A DNA stretch of 64,000 nucleotides from the NCBI GenBank assembly GCA_037145635.1, contig JBBCXB010000008.1:1-64000 (forward strand). Reading direction: 5' to 3'. The stretch comes from JAATFS01 sp037145635. GTDB lineage: Bacteria > Pseudomonadota > Gammaproteobacteria > Xanthomonadales > Xanthomonadaceae. The notes beneath the pieces are model-generated. The model saw nothing but the letters and a program-made list of their open reading frames with translations, searched no databases and was not told the DNA's origin. Both the position numbers and the translations under genes were made by a program. This document shows positions 8,198 through 18,467 of the stretch, piece after piece (positions within the stretch are counted from its first letter, which is position 1; each line of letters starts with the position of its first letter).

Positions 8198-10141
8198 ATG
8201 AACCCGGCCCTTCGATTCCTCTGCGTCCTGGCGCTTAGCGCGTGCAGCGGCGGTGCCCTGCACGCGCAGGCCGGCGACCCCCAGCTTGCCGCGGTGCGCA
8301 GCGCCATCGACGCCGCGGAGCGCGGCCAGTTCGATGCCGCCCAGGCCTCCGCCCTGTCCCGCCACCCGCTGTACGGCTGGGTCGAATACGCCGGCCTCAA
8401 GCGCGGCATCGACGGGGTCTCCAACGCCCAGGGCCAGGACTTCCTGCGCCGCTACGCCGGGCAACCGGTGGCCGAGGCCTTCCGCAGCGTATGGCTGCCG
8501 TCGCTGGCGCGCCGCCAGGACTGGCCGACCCTGCTGGCGAACTGGAAGCCGAGCGACAACCTCGGCCTGCGCTGCGCCCAGCTCAACGCGCGCCAGGCCA
8601 CCGGCCAGGTCGACGCGCAGTGGACCCGCGACGCGCAGGCGCTGTGGCGCAGCGGCGGCAAGCCGTTGCCCGATGCCTGCGACCCCGTGTTCGCGGTGCT
8701 GCAGGCCCGCGGCGGCCTCAGCGACGCACTGCGCTGGGAACGCGTGGAGGCCGCGGCCGACGCCCAGCAGCCGGCGGTGATGCGCAGCGCCGCGCGTGGC
8801 CTGCCCGCCGCCGAGCTGGCGCAGGCCAACGACTACGCCGCATTCGTCGAGCAGCTGCATCCCGGTGCGCTGGCCTGGCCGAAGACCGAGCGCAGCCGCC
8901 GCATCGCCGTGGACGGGCTGGCGCGGCTGGCCAAGAGCGACCCCGGCGAGGCCGAGCGCCAGCTGCCGCAGTACGCCGGCGCGCTCGGCTTCAGCGAAGC
9001 GCAGCGGGGCCAGGTGCTGTACCAGATCGCGCTGTGGACGGTGGCCTCCTACCTGCCGGAGTCGGCCCGCCGCCTGGATGCGGTCCCCGACGCCGCCTAC
9101 GACGAGCGCCTGCACGAGTGGCGCGCGCGCGAGGCGATGGCGCGCGGCGACTGGCCGGCGGCGCTGGCGGCGATCCGCAAGATGCCGGCCGCCCAGCGCG
9201 CCGACTCGCGCTGGCAGTATTTCGAGGCGCGGCTGCTGGAAAAGGCCGGCGGCAAGGCCGAGGCGCAGCCGCTGTACCGGGCGGCGGCGCAGTCGCCGAC
9301 CTTCCACGGCTTCCTGGCCGCCGACCGCCTCGACCAGGCCTACCGGCTGTGCCCGTGGCGCCCCGACGACAGCGCGCAGGCGCAGGCCGCGGTCGCACGC
9401 GACCCGGCGCTGGTGCGCGCGCTGGGACTGTTCCAGATCGACCGCCCGGCCTGGGCCGCGCTGGAGTGGAACGACGCGCTGACCCGTTTCGACGACACCC
9501 AGCGCCGGCTGGCGGTGGAAGTGGCCAGCGCCAGCGGCTGGTTCGACCGCGCGGTGTTCGCGCTCGGCAAGCTGCCGGACGAGCAGCGCCTGTACGAACT
9601 GCGCTTCCCGCTGCACCACGACGAGGCGATCCGCCGCGAGGCCGCCCGCAACGCGCTGGACCCGGCCTGGGTGGCCGCCGAGATCCGCGCCGAGAGCATC
9701 TTCAATCCCCGGGCGCGCTCGCCGGCCAACGCCATGGGCCTGATGCAGGTGCTGCCGGGCACCGGCGCCAGCGTGGCGCGCAGCCGCGGCCTGAACGGCT
9801 ACGGCGGCGCCGCCAGCCTGTACGACCCGGACACCAACATCGCCATCGGCACCGCCTACCTGCGCCAGCTGATGGACAAGTACGGCGGCCAGCCCTACGT
9901 CACCATCGCCGCCTACAACGCCGGTCCGGGCCCGACCGCGCGCTGGCAGACGCAGCGCCCCGGCCACGATGCCGATTTCTGGATCGAGACGATCAGCTAC
10001 AAGGAAACCCGCGAGTACGTCGCGCGGGTACTGGCCTTCAGCGTGATCTACGACTGGCGCCTCAACGGCGAGGTGCTGCCGCTGAGCGACCGCCTGCAGG
10101 GCAGGTTCACCGACCGCCGCAAGCCGGTCGCCTGCCAGTAG
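8198..10141 (+). CDS. slt: Soluble lytic murein transglycosylase (Slt70-like)
   Basis: 647-residue periplasmic enzyme that cleaves the MurNAc-GlcNAc bond of peptidoglycan with formation of 1,6-anhydroMurNAc. A short signal peptide (ending ALHAQA) precedes a long alpha-helical superhelix region (about 30-450, Ala/Trp-rich helical repeats) and the C-terminal lysozyme-like SLT domain. The catalytic Glu is residue 499 in EIRAESIFNPRARS, followed by NAMGLMQVLPGTG and AAYNAGPGP. The start at 8198 has no Shine-Dalgarno sequence. A TATCAT box ends seven bases before the ATG, so a leaderless mRNA is possible. Confidence 0.93.
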   Translation: MNPALRFLCVLALSACSGGALHAQAGDPQLAAVRSAIDAAERGQFDAAQASALSRHPLYGWVEYAGLKRGIDGVSNAQGQDFLRRYAGQPVAEAFRSVWLPSLARRQDWPTLLANWKPSDNLGLRCAQLNARQATGQVDAQWTRDAQALWRSGGKPLPDACDPVFAVLQARGGLSDALRWERVEAAADAQQPAVMRSAARGLPAAELAQANDYAAFVEQLHPGALAWPKTERSRRIAVDGLARLAKSDPGEAERQLPQYAGALGFSEAQRGQVLYQIALWTVASYLPESARRLDAVPDAAYDERLHEWRAREAMARGDWPAALAAIRKMPAAQRADSRWQYFEARLLEKAGGKAEAQPLYRAAAQSPTFHGFLAADRLDQAYRLCPWRPDDSAQAQAAVARDPALVRALGLFQIDRPAWAALEWNDALTRFDDTQRRLAVEVASASGWFDRAVFALGKLPDEQRLYELRFPLHHDEAIRREAARNALDPAWVAAEIRAESIFNPRARSPANAMGLMQVLPGTGASVARSRGLNGYGGAASLYDPDTNIAIGTAYLRQLMDKYGGQPYVTIAAYNAGPGPTARWQTQRPGHDADFWIETISYKETREYVARVLAFSVIYDWRLNGEVLPLSDRLQGRFTDRRKPVACQ

Positions 10142-10162
10142 GCGGACGCCGCGGAGCGGCGA

Positions 10163-10206
10163 GGCCCGCCACGGCCGGACGCAGCGCCGCGTTGTCGTGG
10201 CGGGCC
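10163..10206. terminator. Hairpin after slt
   Basis: GGCCCGCCAC (10163-10172) and GTGGCGGGCC (10197-10206) form a perfect 10-bp inverted repeat just downstream of the slt stop. There is no T-run, so it is at best a weak or Rho-assisted terminator. The rest of the 316-bp gap to the permease shows nothing recognisable. Confidence 0.4.
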
Positions 10207-10457
10207 CGCTGCTGCCGGCCCTCGCTACGCTGCGCGGCTCAGGCGCGGCTCGAAGCTCGGCCGCAGGTGCCGGGCGTTCCACGGACGCCAGCAGAGGGAA
10301 TGGAGACACGGCCTGCTGGCAGGCACGGCCGCCGCTATCCGTGCACCCGCCGCCACCTCGATTGTGCATCGCAGCATTAGCCGCTAAGGTCGGAACACGC
10401 CCTCGGCCGGCCCCCGTGCGCCCCGCGCACGCGGCGCGAGCGCGGCCAGGAGCCTCG

Positions 10458-11858
<1,401 letters not shown>

Positions 11859-12166
11859 GCCGCGCGCGCGCGGTCCCGGACCGGCTGGCTGGCTGCAGGG
11901 GACGCGCGGCCGCGAGCGCGGCGAACGCGAGCGCGGCCAGATGCCCGCATCGCCGGTGTGGCCAGCGCCGCGACACCGGCGCAGCGGCCGCCGGCCTCCT
12001 TGCGGCACAACGCCCCCCTGCAGCGCGGCGGCGGACGGTTGCCGCCGCACCCGCAGCGCCCGCAGCTACCGCGACCGCGCAGGTTGTGCGCCCGTCCCCG
12101 CACAATGCCCCGATCGCAGCCCCCGCCCTTACCATTCCCGCTTCCCCATTCCCCATTCCCTCCCCA
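11859..12166. other. Gene-free region before cca
   Basis: 308 bases without a credible gene. The last 35 bases (about 12131-12165) are a pyrimidine-rich cattcccc/ttccccatt run immediately before the cca start codon. It is related to one arm of the inverted repeat at 58296-58379. No Shine-Dalgarno sequence or clear promoter is visible. Confidence 0.5.
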
Positions 12167-13402
12167 ATGAAAATCTATCTCGTAGGCGGCGCGGTCCGCG
12201 ACGCGCTGCTCGGCCAGACCCCCGGCGACCGCGACTGGGTCGTGGTGGGCGCCGACCAGGCGCAGATGGAGGCGCTGGGCTACAAGCCGGTGGGCCGCGA
12301 CTTCCCGGTGTTCCTGCACCCGGACAGCGGCGAGGAATATGCGCTGGCCCGCACCGAGCGCAAGTCCGGGCGCGGCTACCGCGGGTTCGTGGTCGATGCC
12401 GACCCGTCGGTGACGCTGGAGCAGGACCTGCTGCGCCGCGACTTCACCATCAACGCGATCGCGCGCGACGAGGACAGCGGCGCGCTGATCGACCCCTACG
12501 GCGGCGTGCGCGACCTCGAGCGGCGCGTGCTGCGCCACGTCGGGCCGGCGTTCGCCGAGGATCCGCTGCGCGTGCTGCGCGCGGCACGCTTCATGGCGCG
12601 GCTGGGGCCGCTGGGCTTCACCCTCGCACCGGAGACGCAGGCGCTGATGCGCGAGATGGCGGCCGGTGGCGAACTCGATTCGCTGGTGCCCGAGCGCGTG
12701 TGGCAGGAGCTGCGGCGGGTGCTGGCCTCGCCGCAGCCGTCGGGCTTCCTGCGTACGCTGCACGCGGCCGGCGCGCTGGGCGCGGTGCTGCCGGAACTGG
12801 AAGCGCTGTACGGCGTGCCGCAGCGCGCCGAGTTCCACCCCGAGGTCGACACCGGCCTGCACCAGGAACTGGTCAGCGACATGGCCGCGCGGATCGCGCC
12901 CGGCGACGCCCTGATCGGCTTCGCCGCGCTCACGCACGACCTCGGCAAGGCGCTGACGCCGCGCGAGCAGTGGCCGCGCCATGTGATGCACGAGCAGCGC
13001 GGCGTGGCACCGCTGCAGGCCCTGTGCGAGCGCCTGAAGGTGCCGCAGGACTACCGCCAGCTCGCCATCCTGGCCTGCCGCGAGCATCTCAACGTGCACC
13101 GCATTGCCGAGCTGCGCGATGCCACGGTGCACGCGCTGCTGCTGCGCTGCGACGCGTTCCGGCGACCGGAACGCGTCGCGCAGCTGGCGCGCGTCTGCGA
13201 GGCGGACAAGCGTGGACGCCTGGGCAGCGAGGACGCCGACTACCCGCAGGCCGCCGAACTCGTGCGGCTGCACGCGGCGGCGCTGGCGATCAACGCACGC
13301 GACCTGGCGGAACAGGGCCTGCCCGGCCCGCAGATCGGCGAGGCGCTGGCGCGTGCCCGCACGGGTGCGATCGGCTTGGCCCGCAAGGCTGCCACCGGCT
13401 GA
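12167..13402 (+). CDS. cca: Multifunctional CCA tRNA nucleotidyltransferase
   Basis: 411-residue class II enzyme that adds or repairs the 3'-CCA end of tRNAs. The N-terminal nucleotidyltransferase head shows GGAVRD (7-12) and the catalytic pair in GDRDW (Asp21, Asp23). LLRRDFTINAIARD and the ARFMARLG segment follow. The second half carries an HD-type phosphohydrolase domain (LTHDLGKALTPREQWPRH), marking the bacterial multifunctional form with 2',3'-cyclic phosphodiesterase activity. The ATG at 12167 opens directly into MKIYLVGGAVRD, the normal family start, although the frame extends upstream. Firm assignment. Confidence 0.96.
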   Translation: MKIYLVGGAVRDALLGQTPGDRDWVVVGADQAQMEALGYKPVGRDFPVFLHPDSGEEYALARTERKSGRGYRGFVVDADPSVTLEQDLLRRDFTINAIARDEDSGALIDPYGGVRDLERRVLRHVGPAFAEDPLRVLRAARFMARLGPLGFTLAPETQALMREMAAGGELDSLVPERVWQELRRVLASPQPSGFLRTLHAAGALGAVLPELEALYGVPQRAEFHPEVDTGLHQELVSDMAARIAPGDALIGFAALTHDLGKALTPREQWPRHVMHEQRGVAPLQALCERLKVPQDYRQLAILACREHLNVHRIAELRDATVHALLLRCDAFRRPERVAQLARVCEADKRGRLGSEDADYPQAAELVRLHAAALAINARDLAEQGLPGPQIGEALARARTGAIGLARKAATG

Positions 13403-13536
13403 TCCCGGCGCGCGACGCGGCGAGGTCGGCGCCGGCGATCGTCGGGTACGGACTACGCGCTCCGGCTGCATGGCCGCACCCGCCACCCGCCCCTGACTTC
13501 GCAGCCACGGCAACGACGGGCCTGGGCGTCGAGCCT

Positions 13537-13740
13537 GGGGGACGGGCGGAGCGCAGCACCCCGAGGTGCTGCGGCGGCGCATCGGAAAGGAGCCGCGTCT
13601 AGGAGATGGTCTCCGGTCACGCTGGCGCCGGTTCCGGTTCCGGTTCCGGTTCCGGTGCCGCTGCCGCTGCCGCTGCAGAAGCAGAAGCAGAAGCAGAAGC
13701 AGAGCCAGCGATCATGCCGGTGTGCGAAGCCTTCCGTCGT
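13537..13740. repeat. Intergenic repeat, family I, with inserted microsatellite
   Basis: Aligns with 1-110 and 4641-4770: gggcggag, a GCAC/GTGC hairpin, gcggcggcg, tcgga, agga, and ccggtcacgctggcgcc. At that point the other copies read straight into a c-rich gccgaagccagcc. This copy instead carries a 78-bp hexanucleotide array (separate entry) and then resumes with a gccagcgatca-like end. Confidence 0.7.
13631..13708. repeat. Graded hexanucleotide array, 13 units
   Basis: Thirteen contiguous 6-bp units in one register: GTTCCG x4, GTGCCG, CTGCCG x2, CTGCAG, AAGCAG x4, AGCCAG. The unit drifts stepwise from one sequence to another while the period stays constant. It replaces the short gccgaag core of the repeat family I element in which it sits. 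It is not part of a recognisable gene. Confidence 0.85.
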
Positions 13741-13774
13741 ACCGAAGGTACGCGACGGCGCCTCGTTGGCCTGC

Positions 13775-13913
13775 GCGGGAGCGGCCCGCGGGTGCCGGGG
13801 CAGGACACGCCGTGAACCCATCCCTGGGGGCTCTTCCACGACATCCCTGTCGTGGAAGGTCCTGCCCCGGCACCCGCGGACCCCTCTGCACGGATGACCG
13901 GTCTGGCGGAACC
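13775..13913. repeat. Intergenic repeat, family II, 139-bp nested palindrome
   Basis: Second copy of the element at 4871-5009, same length. Outer arms GGTGCCGGGGCAGGAC and GTCCTGCCCCGGCACC are perfectly complementary over 16 bases. The inner hairpin is TTCCACGACA (13834-13843), loop TCCC, TGTCGTGGAA (13848-13857). In both places family II follows a family I element on the same side, so the pair may move or be conserved as a unit. Confidence 0.8.
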
Positions 13914-13940
13914 AAAGGCGCGGCTTCCGTGCCGTCCGTG

Positions 13941-14003
13941 GTTTTGAGGGTTTTGAGGGTTTTGAGGGTTTTGAGGGTTTTGAGGACTTTGAGAGCTCTG
14001 AGG
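13941..14003. repeat. 9-bp minisatellite GTTTTGAGG
   Basis: Five exact tandem copies of GTTTTGAGG (13941-13985) are followed by two degenerate copies, ACTTTGAGA and GCTCTGAGG. It is A+T-richer than its surroundings and directly follows the family II element. It is probably variable in copy number. The remaining 14004-14296 before the receptor gene shows nothing else recognisable apart from a cggcgtcagcgtggcc remnant near 14253 resembling the start of family I. Confidence 0.85.
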
Positions 14004-14296
14004 GCCAAGTAGCCAAGATCTGACAGCTGACCCGTAGCCGCTGAAAGCCAATCCTTCAGCCGAAGGCTGATGGCCTGTTGCCGAAACCTGGCGACGGATT
14101 TCCGGCTACACGATTGCACGACTGCAAGACTGCACGGCAGCACGGCAGCGAGGCTGCAAAGATGCAGGACAGCGGGACAGCGGGACAGCGGAAATGTAGG
14201 CCTGCCGAAGCATCGGTGCCTGGCCTCCGCGGCCACGGCACTGACTCGCCGCGGCGTCAGCGTGGCCCGATCTTGGGCCACGCCCGTCGCGCAGGG

Positions 14297-16984
14297 CTAC
14301 AGCTTGAAGTTGAGGCTCAGCATGACCCCGCGGCCGTTCTTGTACAGGTAGTACGGATGGTCCTTGCTGCCGATGTAGCTGTAGTAGGTCTCGTCGAGCA
14401 GGTTGGTCGCGTCCAGGCCGATGCGCAGGCGCTCGGTGGCCTGGTAGCCGACCGAGGCGTCGAGCTGGGTGAAGGCGTCGGTGATCTGCTGGCCGTTGAG
14501 ACGTCCGATCTGGGTGAAGTACTCCGAGCGCCAGCCCAGGTTGACCCGCGCGCTCCACTTGCCGCGCTCGAAGTACGGGCTGATGTTGTAGGCGTTGCGC
14601 GAGTTGTACGGCAGGCTGTAGTCGCCATCGGTGCTGGCATCGGAATAGGTGTAGTTGGCGACCACGCCGAAGCCGTTGCCGAAGCTGTGCTGCAGGTTCA
14701 CCGCCACCCCGCGCACCTTGGCGTTGCCGGCGTTGGTCGGCACCGAGGTCAGGTAGGTGCTGGAGCCGCCGGTGGTGTTGTTGTAGAACACCCGCTCCTC
14801 GGTGGTGGTGAGGATGTAGTTGGAGATGTCGCGGTAGAAGAATTCCCCGCTGAGCAGGCTGCCGGGCGCGAAGTACCACTCCAGCGATGCGCCGTAGTTG
14901 GTGGACTCGTACGGCTGCAGCCCGGGGTTGCCGCTGGAGGCGGTCAGCGTGGTGTCGTCGGTGGCCACGTACGGCGTCATGTTGGTGTAGCGCGGCCGCG
15001 CGATCACCTTGGCCGCGGCCACGCGCCCGATCAGGTCCTCGCGCAGGTCGTAGGAGAAATTGAACGCCGGCAGCCACTTGCCGTAGCTGCTGAGGTTGCC
15101 GACCGGCGAGTAGCTGCCGTTGGCGTCGTAGCTGTAGCCGTGGGTCGAGTCGCGCGAGTGCACGTAGCGCACGCCGATGTTGCCCCGGTAGCGCTCGCCG
15201 GCGAAGTTGCCCTGCAGGTACCAGGCGCGGTTCTGCTCCTCGATGTCGTAGGTGCCGCTGTAGCTGACCGGCAGCGCCGAGGCCCCGTCGAGCCCGTCGA
15301 TGTAGCGGCCGATGGCGTTGCGGTCGATCGTGGCCCAGTGCTGCATGTCCGAGCTGGCCGAGATCCCGTCGAGGAAGCCGGAGGGCGTGCCGCCGCCGTA
15401 GAAGCCGGCCAGCGTGGTGCCGTCGTCCAGCGTCCAGCTGTCGCTGTAGGACGACTGCCCGGTGGCGTGGTTGGTGAGCTTGACGCCGGTCAGGATCTGC
15501 GTGAACGGCCCCCACTCGACTTCGTGGTCGAAGTCCAGCTGCAGGAAGCGCTCCTTGTCGTACTGCGGGCTGTGGCTGGCCGAAGCGGTATGCAGCTGCA
15601 TGATCGACGGATCGGTGGTGTCGGCGGCGTAGTCGATCGCGGTGCGGCGGTGGTCGATGGCGTAGTCGTAGCCGCCGAGGCTGCTGAACTGGATGCCGTA
15701 GATGCGGTCGGCGCCGCCCTGCGAGCTGGTGTAGCCGACCTGGCTGGAGGCGTTCCAGCCCTCGCCATGCCAGTCCGCACGCAGGTGCAGGCTGCCGGTC
15801 TTGACCTCGGTGCGGCGCAGGTAGCCGTCCAGGTAGGTCGTGGACTGGTCGCCGAAGCTGCCGGAGGTGGCCACGCCGTTCTCGAAGCCCAGCGCGGTGG
15901 CGTCGGCGGCGTTGGAGCCCCAGTACGCGTAGCGGCTCTGGTTGTAGTTGTCGAAGCTTTCCTTGACGTACAGGCCGGTGAGGTTGAGCTCGAAGTCGGC
16001 GTCGGGCTTCCACTGCAGCGCGGCGGTGACGCCGTCGCGCTTGCGCGTCTGCTGGAACAGCGCGGTGTTCAGCGAGGTCGGGAACACGCCGGTGTTGCCG
16101 GCCAGCACCGCCGGGTCGAAGCCCGCGCCGGCCACGTCGTCGTAGCCGAAGATCTCCACGCCATCGCGCCGCAGCACCTTCTGCGAGTGCATCGCCGAGG
16201 CCAGCACGCCCAGGCTCTCGTCGGTGTTCTTCCAGCTGTACAGCACCGAGGCGTTCGGCTTGCCCTCCTCGGAGCGATCGTTGTAGCCGTAGCTCAGCGT
16301 GCCGGTGAGGGTGTTGCGCTCCAGCTCCAACGGCTTGCGCGTGTGCACGATCACGGTGCCGCCGATCGAGCCCTCGTCGATGCGTGCCTCCGGGGTCTTG
16401 TAGACCTCCATCAGGCCCACGACCTCCGGCGCGAGGATGCTGTAGTTGAACGAGCGGCTGTCCGGGTCGTTGGGGTCGCCGCCCCAGCTGGTGGAGGCCA
16501 GGGTCTGGCCGTTGAGCAGCACCCGGTTCAGCGCCGGGTCGGTGCCGAGGATGCTGACCTTCTCGCCCTCGCCGAACTGGCGGTCGACGGTGATGCCGGA
16601 GAGGTGCGACAGCGACTCGGCGACGTTGGTGTCGGGGAACTTGCCGATGTCCTCGGCGCTGATCGCATCGACGATGGCATCGGCATTGCGCTTGACGTTG
16701 AGCGCCTTGCCCAGGCTGGCGCGGTAGCCGACCACCTTGACCTCGTCGAGCTGCCGGACCGTGGCGTCGCCGGGGGCCGGCGGGTCCTGCGTGGCCTGCT
16801 GGGCGAGCGCGGGCACGGCCCACAGGCCGGCGCAGGTGGCGCCGCCGAGCAGCAGGCCGCGCACCGCGCGGGCCAGCGGCGTGGGCCGGCTCGGGCCCGC
16901 GGGGACGTGGCCGGCGGCAGCGGCGGGAAGGCGGGGCGCGGACGCGCGGGCACGGGCGGAACAGGGCGGATGCAGGGACACCAT
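14297..16984 (-). CDS. TonB-dependent receptor of the NAG locus (receptor 1)
   Basis: 895-residue outer-membrane receptor. The start at 16984 follows a GAGAGG site and gives an Arg-rich long signal sequence ending WAVPALAQQ; the open frame continues upstream without meaning. The plug has the Xanthomonas/Caulobacter-type motif DAISAEDIGKFPDTNVAESL, and the barrel ends LSLNFKL. It is clearly paralogous to receptor 3 (30850-33477): both share EGKPNAS-LYSWKN, ESFDNYNQS / ENFDNYNQS and a YKNGR C-terminal strand. The gene follows nagA on the same strand but 328 bases away, with a palindromic operator candidate upstream. It probably takes up GlcNAc-containing oligosaccharides, by locus context. Confidence 0.92.
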   Translation of the reverse strand: MVSLHPPCSARARASAPRLPAAAAGHVPAGPSRPTPLARAVRGLLLGGATCAGLWAVPALAQQATQDPPAPGDATVRQLDEVKVVGYRASLGKALNVKRNADAIVDAISAEDIGKFPDTNVAESLSHLSGITVDRQFGEGEKVSILGTDPALNRVLLNGQTLASTSWGGDPNDPDSRSFNYSILAPEVVGLMEVYKTPEARIDEGSIGGTVIVHTRKPLELERNTLTGTLSYGYNDRSEEGKPNASVLYSWKNTDESLGVLASAMHSQKVLRRDGVEIFGYDDVAGAGFDPAVLAGNTGVFPTSLNTALFQQTRKRDGVTAALQWKPDADFELNLTGLYVKESFDNYNQSRYAYWGSNAADATALGFENGVATSGSFGDQSTTYLDGYLRRTEVKTGSLHLRADWHGEGWNASSQVGYTSSQGGADRIYGIQFSSLGGYDYAIDHRRTAIDYAADTTDPSIMQLHTASASHSPQYDKERFLQLDFDHEVEWGPFTQILTGVKLTNHATGQSSYSDSWTLDDGTTLAGFYGGGTPSGFLDGISASSDMQHWATIDRNAIGRYIDGLDGASALPVSYSGTYDIEEQNRAWYLQGNFAGERYRGNIGVRYVHSRDSTHGYSYDANGSYSPVGNLSSYGKWLPAFNFSYDLREDLIGRVAAAKVIARPRYTNMTPYVATDDTTLTASSGNPGLQPYESTNYGASLEWYFAPGSLLSGEFFYRDISNYILTTTEERVFYNNTTGGSSTYLTSVPTNAGNAKVRGVAVNLQHSFGNGFGVVANYTYSDASTDGDYSLPYNSRNAYNISPYFERGKWSARVNLGWRSEYFTQIGRLNGQQITDAFTQLDASVGYQATERLRIGLDATNLLDETYYSYIGSKDHPYYLYKNGRGVMLSLNFKL

Positions 16985-17152
16985 GGGGACCTCTCGGCTG
17001 GATGGATCGCAGCCGACGCGGCTGCTGTGACGCGCGCGACGAAGCGCCGCGCGACCGACCCACGATCCGTCCCCCTGTCCGGACGGCGGGCATCTCCATC
17101 CGCAACGGACGCGCCGCGGCGGATGCACTGCCAAACCCCGGCGATGGGCCGG

Positions 17153-17166
17153 TGATAACGTTATCA
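17153..17166. promoter_or_regulatory. Candidate LacI-family operator upstream of receptor 1
   Basis: TGATAACGTTATCA is a perfect 14-bp palindrome with the central CG typical of LacI-family sites, 169 bases upstream of the receptor start. It shares the pattern TGAYAWCGTTRTCA with the site on the nagK promoter (29645-29658), which suggests one regulator, presumably NagR. No convincing -35/-10 pair was found next to it. The 16985-17312 gap otherwise shows nothing. Confidence 0.55.
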
Positions 17167-17312
17167 GCGAAGGTGCCTGCAGCGGCCGTGCGCTGTCAAG
17201 CTGTGCGAGGCCGGGCACGGCGCACGGCCTCGCCGACGCCCTGCGGCAGGCACGTGCCGCAAGGCGCACGCCGCCACTGCATGGCGGTGGCCGGCCGTGC
17301 AGCGGACCCGCA

Positions 17313-18467
17313 TCAGTCGCGGCTGCCCGCGATCCAGGTGGCGACCACCTGCAGTTGCGCATCCAGCAGCACCAGGTCGGCCTGGTGGCCGGCGGCGATG
17401 CGGCCGAGGCGGTCGTCCAGCCCCAGGCACTGCGCCGGATACAGCGAAGCCATGCGCGCGGCCTCGTCCAGCGGCACCCCGAGCAGCGCCACGGTGTTGC
17501 GTACCGCGGTGGCCATGTCCAACGCCGAGCCCGCGAGTGCACCGGCCGCGTTGCGCACCACGCCGTCGACCGCGGTGATGGTCTCGCCGTAGAGGTCGAA
17601 GCCGGGGTGGTCGCTGCCGACCATCGGCATCGCGTCGGTCACCAGCAGCAGCTTGCCGCGCGGCTTGGCCGCCAGCGCCACGCGCAGGCTGGCCGGATGC
17701 ACGTGCACGCCGTCGACGATGATGCCGCACCAGGTGCCCGCATCCTCCATCGCCGCGCCCACCATGCCCGGCTCGCGCCCGGCCAGCGGCGACATCGCGT
17801 TGTACAGGTGGGTGAAGCCGCGGATGCCGGCGGCGATGCCGGCGCGCGCTTCCTCGTAGCTGGCCGCGCTGTGGCCGGCGAACACCACGGCGCCGCCGTC
17901 CACCAGCCGGCGGATCGCGTCCGCCGGCACGCGCTCGGGCGCCAGCGTGATCAGGGTGATGCCGTTGTCGAGCGAGGTATCCACCGCGAGCTCGTGCGCG
18001 TCCGGCACCCGGAACACGCTCGCGTCATGGGTGCCCTTGCGCGCGGGGTTGAGGTACGGCCCCTCGAGATGCAGGCCGAGGATGCCGGGCATGCCGTCGG
18101 CGATCGCCTGCCGGGTCGCGGCGATCGCCTGCGCCATGCGCTCGGCGGTATCGCTGATCAGCGTCGGCAGCAGGCCGGTGGTGCCGAAGCGGCGGTGCGC
18201 GCGCGCGATCGCCGCCAGTCCCGCCGGGTCGGGCGCATTGTTGAACAGCACCCCGCCGCCGCCGTTGACCTGGAGGTCGATGAAGCCCGGCAGCAGGGTG
18301 CCGCCGAGCAGGTCGACCCGCTCGGCGGCCGCCACCTGCGGGTCGTCGTGTGCGACGATCGCGGCGATGCGGCCCCCGGCCAGCAGCACCGCGACATCGT
18401 CGCGGAAACCGGCATCGGTGAGCACCCGGCCGTTGTGCAGCGCCTGGACCTGGGAGGGTGGCTTCAT
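17313..18467 (-). CDS. nagA: N-acetylglucosamine-6-phosphate deacetylase
   Basis: 384-residue amidohydrolase converting GlcNAc-6-P to glucosamine-6-P and acetate in the cytoplasm. Visible motifs are GFIDLQVNGGGG (NagA lacks the usual HxH), the metal Glu in HLEGPY, AGHSAA, HLYNAMS, IVDGVHVHP and the catalytic Asp in VTDAM. Its ATG overlaps the stop of the preceding nagB-II gene by one base (TGATG), so translation is coupled. Last gene of the nagQ-nagP-nagR-nagB-nagA run. Firm assignment. Confidence 0.96.
   Translation of the reverse strand: MKPPSQVQALHNGRVLTDAGFRDDVAVLLAGGRIAAIVAHDDPQVAAAERVDLLGGTLLPGFIDLQVNGGGGVLFNNAPDPAGLAAIARAHRRFGTTGLLPTLISDTAERMAQAIAATRQAIADGMPGILGLHLEGPYLNPARKGTHDASVFRVPDAHELAVDTSLDNGITLITLAPERVPADAIRRLVDGGAVVFAGHSAASYEEARAGIAAGIRGFTHLYNAMSPLAGREPGMVGAAMEDAGTWCGIIVDGVHVHPASLRVALAAKPRGKLLLVTDAMPMVGSDHPGFDLYGETITAVDGVVRNAAGALAGSALDMATAVRNTVALLGVPLDEAARMASLYPAQCLGLDDRLGRIAAGHQADLVLLDAQLQVVATWIAGSRD

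Noticed and set aside
13941..14003. CRISPR-like array
   Set aside because: Units are 9 bp, directly abutting and without spacers; no cas gene is in the window.
13566..14051. Short repetitive proteins predicted over the hexamer array and minisatellite
   Set aside because: They are translations of tandem repeats and palindromic elements, with no start signals or family match.
14078..17155. 1025-codon plus-strand frame opposite receptor 1
   Set aside because: Same reason: composition-driven shadow of a well-supported receptor gene.
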